Shown piece by piece: positions 39,336 through 48,554 of a DNA stretch of 64,000 nt (its first letter is position 1; every line of letters begins with the position of its first letter). Made by a program: the position numbers and the translations under genes. The notes beneath the pieces are model-generated. The model saw only the letters and a list, made by a program, of their open reading frames with translations. It searched no databases and was not told where the DNA came from. The stretch comes from an uncultured Bacteroidota bacterium (GTDB lineage: Bacteria > Bacteroidota > Bacteroidia > Flavobacteriales > Flavobacteriaceae), in the NCBI GenBank assembly GCA_902511755.1, contig CABXGL010000003.1:28982-92981 (forward strand), in the 5' to 3' direction.

Positions 39336-39968
39336 ATGACAGACTTTATTCCAGCAATTCCTATTGGCATTCTTCTTTCTTTTACCATAGGCCCAGTTTT
39401 TTTTACCGTTATAGAAACAAGCATAAGCAAAGGAACAAAAGCAGCAATTTTTCTTGATATAGGCGTTGTAATATCTGACGCTGCTTTTTTTGCTATCGCC
39501 TTTTTTGGAACAACCAGTCTCTTAAATTCAATTGAAGAAAACACAGGCTCGTGGTATTTTTTAGGAGGGGTTTTACTTGCAACCTACGGAGGGGTCAGTC
39601 TTATAAAAATCTTACAAGAAAAAAACAAGAAAGAAGACAAGGAAGGGGCGGCCCTTGATGATGCTCCTAATTTTTTAAAGTTAGCGATAAAAGGATTTCT
39701 TTTAAACATTATAAACGTCGTGGTGCTGTTTTATTGGGTTGGAATAATCCTTTATTTTGGCCCCCAGCTAGACATGGAAAAGTACAGGATAGTTCTCTTT
39801 TTTATTGTAATAGTAGGCACATATTTTAGCGTTGATTTGGCAAAGATTTATTTAGCCCAACAACTTAAGAATAGGCTTACTGACAATGTGGTTAAGGGAA
39901 TAAAAATTATTGTAACCCTTTTTATTGTTGTCTGTGGCCTCTTCCTTCTTTATAAAGGAATGTCATAA
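39336..39968 (+). CDS. LysE family translocator
   Basis: IPIGILLSFTIGPVFFTVIETSISKGTKAA; about 6 TMs. Confidence 0.88.
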   Translation: MTDFIPAIPIGILLSFTIGPVFFTVIETSISKGTKAAIFLDIGVVISDAAFFAIAFFGTTSLLNSIEENTGSWYFLGGVLLATYGGVSLIKILQEKNKKEDKEGAALDDAPNFLKLAIKGFLLNIINVVVLFYWVGIILYFGPQLDMEKYRIVLFFIVIVGTYFSVDLAKIYLAQQLKNRLTDNVVKGIKIIVTLFIVVCGLFLLYKGMS

Positions 39969-39989
39969 AGCCAAAACGCCAACACCTCC

Positions 39990-40322
39990 CTATAATGCAG
40001 TTATTTTTAGCCAACCATAGGATCCAAGCTGCACAAGCCCAACCCCGATAGCGTAAGCAAACACAAACTTAAGGAAGCCAGAACGGCTGATGTCGTTTAG
40101 GTGTTTTAAAGACCCTTTAAAATTGCGAGCAGAAAGACTGGCAAAAAGCCTTTTAAAAGATTCTTTAAGGGGGCGCTTAGGGCGCTCTACTCGAAACGTC
40201 CATTCAAAATATTTATGCAACAAAACATGTTCTAGTTTGTCGTAGCCCCAAAGAAAAACCCAAGCAACTATAGGTAGAAGAGTGAACTGTAAAATTATAA
40301 GCTCCGATTTTTCCATAAGCAA
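39990..40322 (-). CDS. Small membrane protein of unknown function
   Basis: Two hydrophobic segments; no recognised family. Confidence 0.5.
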   Translation of the reverse strand: MLMEKSELIILQFTLLPIVAWVFLWGYDKLEHVLLHKYFEWTFRVERPKRPLKESFKRLFASLSARNFKGSLKHLNDISRSGFLKFVFAYAIGVGLVQLGSYGWLKITAL

Positions 40323-40345
40323 ATATAAAAAAAACAGGATTTAAT

Positions 40346-40373
40346 AAAAACCCCCCTAAAAAAGGAGGGGGGG
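40346..40373 (-). terminator. Rho-independent terminator downstream of tRNA-Cys
   Basis: On minus strand: CCCCCCCTCCTTTTTTTAGGGGGG followed by TTTTT. Confidence 0.75.
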
Positions 40374-40376
40374 TTG

Positions 40377-40447
40377 AGGCACCGAGCGGATTCGAACCGC
40401 TGTACAAGCTTTTGCAGAGCTCTGCCTAGCCACTCGGCCACAGTGCC
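40377..40447 (-). tRNA. tRNA-Cys (anticodon GCA)
   Basis: Reverse complement GGCACTGTGGCCGAGTGGCTAGGCAGAGCTCTGCAAAAGCTTGTACAGCGGTTCGAATCCGCTCGGTGCCT; GGCACTG/CGGTGCC acceptor stem, GGTTCGAATCC T-loop, U73 discriminator. Confidence 0.95.
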
Positions 40448-40478
40448 AAAAGGAAAGCAAAAGTACATTTTTTTAAAA

Positions 40479-40850
40479 TTAAGACTTTCTTTTTTTAGAG
40501 ATTTTTACCGACACCCGCCCAACATCTCCGCCAACAGGAGGAGAAAGTTTGCTCACAGAAACAGAGACTTTTTTTAAACGAGACTCTTCTTGAAGAATCC
40601 GGGAAACAATCCTGTTGGCAACGCTTTCAAGAAGCCGCGAGCGAACAGCCATCTCTTCAATCACAATTTTGTTTAACCAAACATAATCAACCGTGTCCTT
40701 TAGGCTGTCGCTGTCCGACCCTTTGCTAAAATCTCCCCACACCCAGAGGCTCACCAAATACTCACCCCCAACAACCCTTTCCTCTTTTAAGCACCCGTGA
40801 TATGAATAACAGCGAATGTTTTTTAAACAAACCTCAATCATAATTAACAA
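40479..40850 (-). CDS. folB: Dihydroneopterin aldolase
   Basis: IEVCLKNIRCYSYHGCLKEERVVGGEYLV; LKDTVDYVWL. Confidence 0.88.
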   Translation of the reverse strand: MLIMIEVCLKNIRCYSYHGCLKEERVVGGEYLVSLWVWGDFSKGSDSDSLKDTVDYVWLNKIVIEEMAVRSRLLESVANRIVSRILQEESRLKKVSVSVSKLSPPVGGDVGRVSVKISKKRKS

Positions 40851-40882
40851 AGATAAATAAACAATAAGAGAGATGATTTTTT

Positions 40883-40890
40883 TAACTTTG
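40883..40890 (+). promoter_or_regulatory. Putative -7 element (TAACTTTG) of glnS
   Basis: TANNTTTG 17 nt upstream of the TTG start. Confidence 0.4.
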
Positions 40891-40906
40891 ATATTTTATT
40901 TGTGAA

Positions 40907-42577
40907 TTGGCCGACTCAAAAAACTTTATAGAAAACATAATTGACCAAGACCTTAAAGAAGGGTTTCTCCCCTCAGACCTTAAACTGAGATTCCCCCCAG
41001 AGCCAAACGGACACCTTCATATTGGCCACGCAAAAGCAATTGCAATAAATTTTGGACTAGGCGAAAAATATAACGCCCCCGTAAACCTTAGATTTGACGA
41101 TACCAACCCAGCAAACGAGGAGGCAGAATACGTAAACTCAATAATGGAAGATGTTCGCTGGCTTAAATACAAATGGGAAAAAGTAACCTATTCGTCAGAC
41201 CATTTCAACAAACTATATGGTTGGGCAGAGGCCTTAATAACTCAAGGAAAAGCCTATGTAGATTCGCAAACGTCGGAGGAAATGGCGCAGCAAAAAGGAA
41301 CAACCACAGAGCCTGGCACAAACAGCCCCTATAGAGACAGGCCAATAGAGGATAGTTTAAGGCTTTTTAGAGAAATGAAAAGCGGAAAACACAAAGAAGG
41401 AGCCCATGTTTTAAGAGCAAAAATCAATATGGAAGACCCAAACATGCTTTTAAGAGATCCGGTGATGTATAGAACAATACATCAGCCACATCACAGAACG
41501 GGAGACAAATGGTGCGTCTACCCAATGTATGATTGGGCCCACGGACAGAGTGATTATTGTGAGCAGGTATCACACTCTTTGTGCTCCCTAGAGTTTAAAC
41601 CACATCGAAAGCTTTATGACTGGTTTGTCGATAGCCTAAGGGATCAAAAAGAGACATCTCTCCCCCTTTTTCCAAAACAAAGAGAGTTTGCGCGCCTAAA
41701 CCTAACCTATACAATAATGAGCAAAAGGAAATTGTCGGAGCTTGTAAAACACAATAACGTAAGCGGATGGGATGACCCAAGGATGCCAACGCTTTCGGGT
41801 CTTCGAAGAAGAGGATATCCCCCAGAAGCAATACGAGCTTTTGTAGAAAAAGTAGGGGTAGCAAAACGCGAAAACCTCATAGACGCCTCTTTGTTAGAGT
41901 TTTGTGCTAGAGACAGCCTGAATAAAAGCGCAAACAGAAAAATGGTTGTCGTAAACCCTCTGAAGCTTACTATATCAAACTACCCAGCAGACAAAGTCGA
42001 ACAAATAAAATCCGAAAACAATCCAGAAGACGAAAACGCCGGATCTAGAGAAATTCCTTTTTCAAGACATCTTTATATTGAAAAAGAAGATTTTTTAGAA
42101 GAAGCAGGAAGAAAGTTTTTTAGGCTTACTATTGGAAAAGAGGTAAGGCTTAAAAGCGCATATATTATAAAAGCAGAAAAAGCCATCAAGAACAGCAAAG
42201 GGGAAACAACAGAGGTTTTGTGTGTTTATGACAAGAAAAGCAAAAGCGGAAGCGGAACAGAAGAAAGCCAAAGAAAGGTTAAAGGAACCCTACATTGGGT
42301 TTCGCAGAGCCACGGGATTCCAGTAGAAATAAGAGACTATGACAGGCTTTTTCTAACACCAGTTCCTGGCGAAGAGAGCGGAGATTTTTTAAAAGACATA
42401 AACCCCAACTCACTAAACAAAAGAAACGGAATTGCCGAACCGTCTTTAACAAATGTAAAGCCTGGAAACGCCTTTCAGTTTCAAAGAAAAGGATATTATG
42501 CCGTAGACAACGACACCTCTTTAGGCAAAGTAATTTTTAATAAAACCGTTGGCCTTAGAGACACTTGGAAAGCGTGA
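40907..42577 (+). CDS. glnS: Glutaminyl-tRNA synthetase (TTG start)
   Basis: RFPPEPNGHLHIGHAKAI; LNLTYTIMSKRKL; DDPRMPTLSGLRRRGYPPEAIR. Confidence 0.96.
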   Translation: MADSKNFIENIIDQDLKEGFLPSDLKLRFPPEPNGHLHIGHAKAIAINFGLGEKYNAPVNLRFDDTNPANEEAEYVNSIMEDVRWLKYKWEKVTYSSDHFNKLYGWAEALITQGKAYVDSQTSEEMAQQKGTTTEPGTNSPYRDRPIEDSLRLFREMKSGKHKEGAHVLRAKINMEDPNMLLRDPVMYRTIHQPHHRTGDKWCVYPMYDWAHGQSDYCEQVSHSLCSLEFKPHRKLYDWFVDSLRDQKETSLPLFPKQREFARLNLTYTIMSKRKLSELVKHNNVSGWDDPRMPTLSGLRRRGYPPEAIRAFVEKVGVAKRENLIDASLLEFCARDSLNKSANRKMVVVNPLKLTISNYPADKVEQIKSENNPEDENAGSREIPFSRHLYIEKEDFLEEAGRKFFRLTIGKEVRLKSAYIIKAEKAIKNSKGETTEVLCVYDKKSKSGSGTEESQRKVKGTLHWVSQSHGIPVEIRDYDRLFLTPVPGEESGDFLKDINPNSLNKRNGIAEPSLTNVKPGNAFQFQRKGYYAVDNDTSLGKVIFNKTVGLRDTWKA

Positions 42578-42580
42578 TAA

Positions 42581-43519
42581 TTATTCTTCTTTTTTCTTTC
42601 CTTTTTCTCTTTCGCTTGCTTTTTTCATTTCCTCTCCAATTTGATTGCTTGCAGTAAACGAAGCGACCATGTTGTTCAGCATTTCAGATCCTGCTTGAGG
42701 AGAATTAGGCAAAAGAATAAGATTGCTATTGCTTTCGGCACCAACAGACTGAAGGGTGTCATAGTGCTGTGTGACAACAATAAGAGCGGAGGCCTCTTGA
42801 GAATTAATGTCTACGTTGTTTAAAACCTTAACGGAGTCTTCAAGTCCCCTGGCGATTTCTCTTCTTTGGTCTGCAATCCCCTGGCCCTGAAGCCTCTTGC
42901 TTTCGGCTTCGGCTTTTGCTTTTTCAACTATTAAAATACGCTGCGCATCACCCTCAAACTGTGCAGCAACCTTTTCTCTTTCAGAAGCGTTAATTCTGTT
43001 CATAGCCTCTTTTACTTGTAGGTCTGGGTCGATATCTGTAACAAGGGTTTTGATTATGTCGTATCCATAATTAAGCATAGCCTCATTTAGCTCAGACTTT
43101 ACTGCAATTGCGATGTCGTCTTTTCTTTCAAAAACGTCGTCAAGCTTCATTTTAGGAACTTCAGCCCTAACGACATCAAAAACATAGGAGGTAATTTGGT
43201 CCTGAGGGTAGTCTAGTTTATAAAAAGCATCATAAACTTTTTCTTTAATAACCTTATACTGAACGGACACCTTTAGCTTTACAAAGACATCGTCTTTTGT
43301 TTTGGTTTCAATTACCACATCTAGCTGCTGAATTTTTAAACTAAGCCTTCCTGCAATTCGGTCTATTATTGGAATTTTCATTTGCAGCCCAGACTGACGA
43401 GTGCTTGTGAATTTCCCAAAACGCTCTACAAGCGCAGAAGTTTGCTGTTTGACCACAAAAAAAGTTCCAAAAAGAAGAAGAATAACAAATAAAATTATTA
43501 TAGGAGTAAAAAATGACAT
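42581..43519 (-). CDS. SPFH/Band 7 (stomatin-like) protein
   Basis: N-terminal TM, VVKQQTSALVERFGKFTSTRQSGLQMKIPIIDRI; INASEREKVAAQFEGDAQRILIVEKAKAEAE. Confidence 0.92.
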   Translation of the reverse strand: MSFFTPIIILFVILLLFGTFFVVKQQTSALVERFGKFTSTRQSGLQMKIPIIDRIAGRLSLKIQQLDVVIETKTKDDVFVKLKVSVQYKVIKEKVYDAFYKLDYPQDQITSYVFDVVRAEVPKMKLDDVFERKDDIAIAVKSELNEAMLNYGYDIIKTLVTDIDPDLQVKEAMNRINASEREKVAAQFEGDAQRILIVEKAKAEAESKRLQGQGIADQRREIARGLEDSVKVLNNVDINSQEASALIVVTQHYDTLQSVGAESNSNLILLPNSPQAGSEMLNNMVASFTASNQIGEEMKKASEREKGKKKEE

Positions 43520-43578
43520 TCGATTTTAGTTTTAAGGTTATATCCACTAAAGTACAAAGACCATGCCGGATTAAAAAG

Positions 43579-45069
43579 CTAACGGTTTAAATAATCTGCA
43601 AGGGCCTCAACCCTTTTAACTGCTTCTGTTTTTTCAATTAATTCAATAATGTCAAACAGCCCTGCGCCAGACAACTCTCCCACAACAGCCATTCTTATTA
43701 AGCCAAGGACAGTGCCAAAATTTAAAAAAGAAGCCTTTGCATAATCCTGTATGGCAGCCCTTAAATTAGCAGAAGAAAACTCGGAGGAGTTTTGAAAAAT
43801 TACACTTACCCCTTTTAAAACCTTAAAACTGTTGTTGTCTTTCAGTTTGTCAAGCCCTCGTTGATCATAAGCCTTTGGAGCCTCAAAAAAACAAGCGGAA
43901 GCCCTCAGAACGTTTGTCATTAAATCAAGCCTTGGACGAATTAAATCAATAATTTTGGGAATTTTTGAGATATCATAGCGGATACCGCTTTCATTTAGCT
44001 CCTCTTGCAGAGAATTTTCCAAAAACTCTCGGCTAGCCAACAAGATATGCTGTTGGTTAAACCAAGCTATTTTTTCTGGGTCAAACCTGGCGCCAGAACT
44101 ATTAAGCCCTTTTGCTGAGAAAAGCTTTGTTAGCTCATTTAAAGAAAAAATCTCTTTTTCAGACCCTGGGTTCCAGCCTAATAGCGCAAGAAAATTAACC
44201 GTTGCTTCAGGAAGGTACCCCTTTTCTCTGTATCCTTCTATACCCTCTCCTTGTGAGACCCATTTTATTGGATATACCGGGAAACCAAACCTGTCCCCAT
44301 CCCTTTTAGAAAGCTTTCCTTTTCCTACAGGCTTTAATATAAGCGGCAGGTGAATAAACTTAGGCTTTTCCCAATCAAAAGCCTCATATAGAAGCCAATG
44401 TAAACCCAGCGAAGGAAGCCACTCTTCTCCTCTTATAACATGAGAAATTTTCATTGAAAAATCATCTACAACATTTGCAAAATGATAAGTAGGGTTTCCG
44501 TCTGACTTATATAGCACTTTGTCGTCCAGAACGTTTGCAGGAAAAGCAACCCTTCCTCTTAAGACATCGAAACAAACAACATCGTCTTTTTTGGGAGTTT
44601 TAAATCGCACAACATAGCCTTTTCCGCTTTCGATTAGTTTTTTTGTTTCGTCTTTTTCTAAGGACAGGGAATTTTTAAGTTTTAGCCGGTTGTGATAATT
44701 ATATATAAAAGTTCCCCCTTTTTTTTCATGTGACTTTCTGTGTAGCCCCAACTCTTCTTTACTGTCAAAAGCATAATATGCATGGCCCAAGGAAAGCAAC
44801 TCTTCAATCTTCTCTTTGTAAAGGGCGTCTCGTTCGCTTTGCCTATAAGGGCCTTCATCTATTTTTAGGCCGGACCATTCAAGCGAATCTAAAATATGTT
44901 TTTCACTTCCTTCAACATACCTTTTTTGATCCGTGTCTTCAATTCGCACTATAAAATCTCCGTTGTTTTTTTTAGCAAAAAGATAATTAAACAAAGCTGT
45001 CCGGAGCCCACCTATATGAAGAGGCCCTGTTGGGCTTGGGGCAAACCGCACTCGAACTCTTTTGGACAT
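43579..45069 (-). CDS. gltX: Glutamyl-tRNA synthetase
   Basis: RVRFAPSPTGPLHIGGLRTALFNYLFA; KLSKRDGD. Confidence 0.97.
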   Translation of the reverse strand: MSKRVRVRFAPSPTGPLHIGGLRTALFNYLFAKKNNGDFIVRIEDTDQKRYVEGSEKHILDSLEWSGLKIDEGPYRQSERDALYKEKIEELLSLGHAYYAFDSKEELGLHRKSHEKKGGTFIYNYHNRLKLKNSLSLEKDETKKLIESGKGYVVRFKTPKKDDVVCFDVLRGRVAFPANVLDDKVLYKSDGNPTYHFANVVDDFSMKISHVIRGEEWLPSLGLHWLLYEAFDWEKPKFIHLPLILKPVGKGKLSKRDGDRFGFPVYPIKWVSQGEGIEGYREKGYLPEATVNFLALLGWNPGSEKEIFSLNELTKLFSAKGLNSSGARFDPEKIAWFNQQHILLASREFLENSLQEELNESGIRYDISKIPKIIDLIRPRLDLMTNVLRASACFFEAPKAYDQRGLDKLKDNNSFKVLKGVSVIFQNSSEFSSANLRAAIQDYAKASFLNFGTVLGLIRMAVVGELSGAGLFDIIELIEKTEAVKRVEALADYLNR

Positions 45070-45116
45070 AGAAATTTTTTGCTAAAATACGCTGTTGAAA
45101 AGACTTTTAATAGCTT

Positions 45117-46160
45117 TTATGTTATTTTCATTTTTTCAGGAACTAGCGGATTCATTATTTTAAACCACAACGGAGGCACCATAGACATAAGAATAGACGT
45201 GGGATATCCATAGGGGAGCTGCGGACTCTCCTCAAAACAGTCTAGGATTTGATATTTTTTTGACGATTTGTAATGATGATCGCTATGTCTAGTAAGCTCA
45301 TATAGAACAATTCTTCCAATGCTGTGATTAGAGTTCCAAGAATGCACCTTTTGTACTCGTTCATACCTTCCAGACTCCGTTTTCAGCCTTCTGAGCCCAT
45401 AGTGCTCTATATAATTTATGCTTTCAAGGAATAAAAAGGAAATTACCCCTACAGCTACAGCAAAAACCATCACTTTTAGTGAGAATAAAAAGAAAACAAG
45501 GGCTAAATATGCCAATTGTATTAAAACATACCAGGCCATGTCGTTTTTTATAGAAAAAAAGCCAGACCCCGACTTTTTTAAAAGTTCTTTTTGTTTTTTC
45601 CAAGCATCGAAATATTGTGTTAAAACAGATGTTACCCAAAAAGAATAAACGGACTGATTGTATTTGGCAGTAGCGCCATCTTCTGGAGTCCCCACCTTCA
45701 GGTGGTGTCCAAAATTATGTTCGATATAAAAATGCATATATAAGCAAGGAACATAAAGCGCCTTGCTTAATGTTCTGTCAAAAAGAGACTTTCTGTGACC
45801 AAGCTCATGCGCTACGTTAATAGCGTTTGTAGCTAACAAGCTTCCGACAGAACAAGAAAGGCCGACCAGCTCAAATGTCGAATATTCAATAGTTGAGACA
45901 TTTATGAAAGCCCAAGAAAGCAAGCCAAAAACAATCGGGGCATTAAGGTAAAGCATTATATCGAAAATCTTTTGAGAGCCCTTAATTTCTAATTCATCTG
46001 AACTAAGGTTTTCAGCATCCTTTCCCACAAGCATTTCTATTATTGGCAGGGCCACAAAACTAAACAAAACGGTAGAAAAAGCAAGCCACCCTCTTGATCC
46101 AATAGCAACGGCCGTTGCTAGCGGGATTGTATAAGCGGCCATGTACTTAAGGTCTTTCAT
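45117..46160 (-). CDS. AlkB-type alkane 1-monooxygenase / membrane fatty acid desaturase-like di-iron enzyme
   Basis: Histidine boxes HELGHRK, HNFGHH, NYIEHYGLRR, TRHSDHH; multi-TM. Confidence 0.9.
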   Translation of the reverse strand: MKDLKYMAAYTIPLATAVAIGSRGWLAFSTVLFSFVALPIIEMLVGKDAENLSSDELEIKGSQKIFDIMLYLNAPIVFGLLSWAFINVSTIEYSTFELVGLSCSVGSLLATNAINVAHELGHRKSLFDRTLSKALYVPCLYMHFYIEHNFGHHLKVGTPEDGATAKYNQSVYSFWVTSVLTQYFDAWKKQKELLKKSGSGFFSIKNDMAWYVLIQLAYLALVFFLFSLKVMVFAVAVGVISFLFLESINYIEHYGLRRLKTESGRYERVQKVHSWNSNHSIGRIVLYELTRHSDHHYKSSKKYQILDCFEESPQLPYGYPTSILMSMVPPLWFKIMNPLVPEKMKIT

Positions 46161-46186
46161 TTCTTTAAAGATAAAAAAAGATTGTC

Positions 46187-46657
46187 ATGTTTAATTATAA
46201 CCTTCAAGACCCTATATTTGCAAAAAAACATTCCATGCCAATAGAGTATGTTTATAACACAGGGTTTTCTCTCAAGAACGAGAATACAGTCACGTCTTGG
46301 ATTAAAAAGGTTATTGTTTCGGAAAAACACACTTTAGGAGAGCTGGTTTTCGCTTTTTTTAATGACGAGGACTTAAGACAGATAAACATTAAGCATTTAA
46401 AACAAGACTATTATACGGACGTTGTTTCATTTGATGCTTCAGAAGGAGCAAGAGTAAACGGCAACATAGCAGTGTCTGTTGATAGGGTTAAGGAAAACGC
46501 AAAGACATACAGCTCTTCTTTTGACAAGGAGCTTTATCGGGTAATGGTACATGGCGTCCTCCATTGTCTTGGGTATAGGGACGGCACAAAACAAGAAAAG
46601 GCACGCATTAGAAAAGCAGAAAATTTAAAACTTAAAATGTTCCACGAGGAACAATAA
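46187..46657 (+). CDS. ybeY: rRNA maturation RNase YbeY
   Basis: LKQDYYTDVVSFD; HGVLHCLGYRD (HGxLHxxGYxH-like); immediately upstream of mnmG. Confidence 0.92.
   Translation: MFNYNLQDPIFAKKHSMPIEYVYNTGFSLKNENTVTSWIKKVIVSEKHTLGELVFAFFNDEDLRQINIKHLKQDYYTDVVSFDASEGARVNGNIAVSVDRVKENAKTYSSSFDKELYRVMVHGVLHCLGYRDGTKQEKARIRKAENLKLKMFHEEQ
46638..46653. promoter_or_regulatory. parS-like site TGTTCCACGAGGAACA (one centre mismatch), overlapping the ybeY 3' end
   Basis: 16-mer differs from the palindrome TGTTCCACGTGGAACA at one position. Confidence 0.6.
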
Positions 46658-46660
46658 ACT

Positions 46661-48532
46661 ATGTTTGGCTCAAAATATGACGTTATTATTGTTGGGGCTG
46701 GTCACGCAGGCTCTGAAGCCGCCGCCGCCGCCGCCAACATGGGAAGCAAAACCCTTTTGATTACTATGAATCTTCAAAACATAGCTCAAATGTCTTGTAA
46801 CCCCGCTATGGGAGGAATTGCAAAAGGGCAAATTGTTAGAGAAATAGACGCTTTGGGAGGCTATAGCGGAATAGTAACAGACAAAACAGCAATTCAATTT
46901 AAAATGCTAAACATGTCAAAAGGCCCAGCCATGTGGAGCCCACGAGCACAGTCTGACAGAATGCGTTTTGCAGAATCCTGGAGGCTTATGTTAGAAAAAA
47001 CCCCCAACCTTGACTTTTATCAAGAAATGGTTTCGGGAATAATTATTTCTAAAGGAGAAGTGGCGGGCGTTAAAACATCCTTAGGTCTTGAAATTATGGC
47101 CAAGACAGTGGTTTTAACAAACGGAACATTTCTTAACGGCTTGATTCATATTGGCGAAAAACAATTTGGTGGTGGTCGCGCAGGAGAAAAGGCTTCAGTT
47201 GGAATTACAGAAGAGCTTCTAGACTATGGTTTTTCTTCTGGAAGGATGAAAACAGGAACACCGCCTAGAGTTGATGGCCGAACATTAAATTATTCTTTAA
47301 TGACCCCACAACCAGGCGACCAAGACCCAGGAAAATTTTCGTACTTAAACACAACCGCCCCCCTAAAGAAACAATTAGACTGTCACATGACTTATACCAG
47401 CCAAAAGGTTCACGATCTATTAAAAGAAGGTTTTGACAGGTCTCCTATGTTTAACGGAGCAATTAATAGCGCAGGACCGAGGTATTGCCCCTCTATTGAG
47501 GATAAGATTAATAGATTTTCAGAAAAGGACAGGCATCAAATTTTTGTTGAACCCGAAGGATGGGACACCGTTGAGGTTTATGTAAATGGATTTTCCACTT
47601 CCCTTCCAGAAGACATTCAGTTTAGCGCCCTAAAATTAGTTAAAGGGTTTGAAAACGTTAAATTTTTTAGGCCTGGCTATGCAATAGAGTATGATTACTT
47701 TCCGCCGACGCAACTCAAGAGTTCGCTAGAAACAAAACCTATTGCAGGGCTGTTTTTTGCAGGACAAATTAATGGAACAACAGGATATGAAGAGGCCGCA
47801 GCCCAAGGCCTAATGGCTGGCATAAACGCACATCTTTTAATTCAAAACAAAGAGCCGTTTGTTCTAAAAAGAAACGAAGCATATATAGGGGTTTTAATAG
47901 ACGACCTTATTACTAAGGGGACAGATGAGCCCTACAGGATGTTTACTTCACGAGCCGAATACAGAACTCTTTTAAGACAAGACAATGCAGACTTGAGACT
48001 AACAGAAATCTCAAACAACCTAGGGCTTGCTTCTAATGAAAGACTTAATAATGTTGATGAGAAAAAGAGAGAAACAAACACCCTTGTCTCTTTTTTTAAA
48101 AAAACAAGCGTTAAGCCAGAAGAGATAAATCCGACACTAAAAAAGAAGGGCTCGTCAGAAACAAAACAATCCGTAAAGCTGCACAAGATATTCTCTAGAC
48201 CAAACCTAACCATGAAGGATATGCTAAAAATTAAGTCTGTTCAAAAATACTGCTCTGCTAACACCTTTAGCAATGAGGTTTTGGAGCAGACGGAAGTCCA
48301 GATAAAATATTCCGGGTATATTGAAAAAGAAAAAGCAAACGCAAAAAAACTTAACAATCTAGAAAGGATCAAGATTCCCTCTTCTTTTGTGTATTCAAAA
48401 GTCAATTCACTGTCTGCAGAAGCGATTCAAAAGCTTGAAAAAATAAAGCCAACCACACTGTCTCAAGCCTCAAGGATAAGCGGAGTCTCGCCAAACGATA
48501 TTAATGTCTTGATGGTTTATATGGGAAGATAA
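46661..48532 (+). CDS. mnmG: tRNA uridine-5-carboxymethylaminomethyl(34) synthesis enzyme MnmG (GidA)
   Basis: DVIIVGAGHAGSEAAAAAANMG; SCNPAMGGIAKGQIVREIDALGG; LKTGTPPR-type motif. Confidence 0.97.
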   Translation: MFGSKYDVIIVGAGHAGSEAAAAAANMGSKTLLITMNLQNIAQMSCNPAMGGIAKGQIVREIDALGGYSGIVTDKTAIQFKMLNMSKGPAMWSPRAQSDRMRFAESWRLMLEKTPNLDFYQEMVSGIIISKGEVAGVKTSLGLEIMAKTVVLTNGTFLNGLIHIGEKQFGGGRAGEKASVGITEELLDYGFSSGRMKTGTPPRVDGRTLNYSLMTPQPGDQDPGKFSYLNTTAPLKKQLDCHMTYTSQKVHDLLKEGFDRSPMFNGAINSAGPRYCPSIEDKINRFSEKDRHQIFVEPEGWDTVEVYVNGFSTSLPEDIQFSALKLVKGFENVKFFRPGYAIEYDYFPPTQLKSSLETKPIAGLFFAGQINGTTGYEEAAAQGLMAGINAHLLIQNKEPFVLKRNEAYIGVLIDDLITKGTDEPYRMFTSRAEYRTLLRQDNADLRLTEISNNLGLASNERLNNVDEKKRETNTLVSFFKKTSVKPEEINPTLKKKGSSETKQSVKLHKIFSRPNLTMKDMLKIKSVQKYCSANTFSNEVLEQTEVQIKYSGYIEKEKANAKKLNNLERIKIPSSFVYSKVNSLSAEAIQKLEKIKPTTLSQASRISGVSPNDINVLMVYMGR

Positions 48533-48538
48533 CGAAAG

Positions 48539-48554
48539 CGTTCCACGTGGAACC
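48539..48554. promoter_or_regulatory. parS-like palindrome CGTTCCACGTGGAACC
   Basis: 14-bp perfect palindrome GTTCCACGTGGAAC with the CACGTG core. Confidence 0.65.

Noticed and set aside
45117-46160. AlkB-like gene as part of a hydrocarbon-degradation cluster
   Set aside because: No rubredoxin, alcohol dehydrogenase or transporter nearby; neighbours are housekeeping, so only the di-iron family call is supported.
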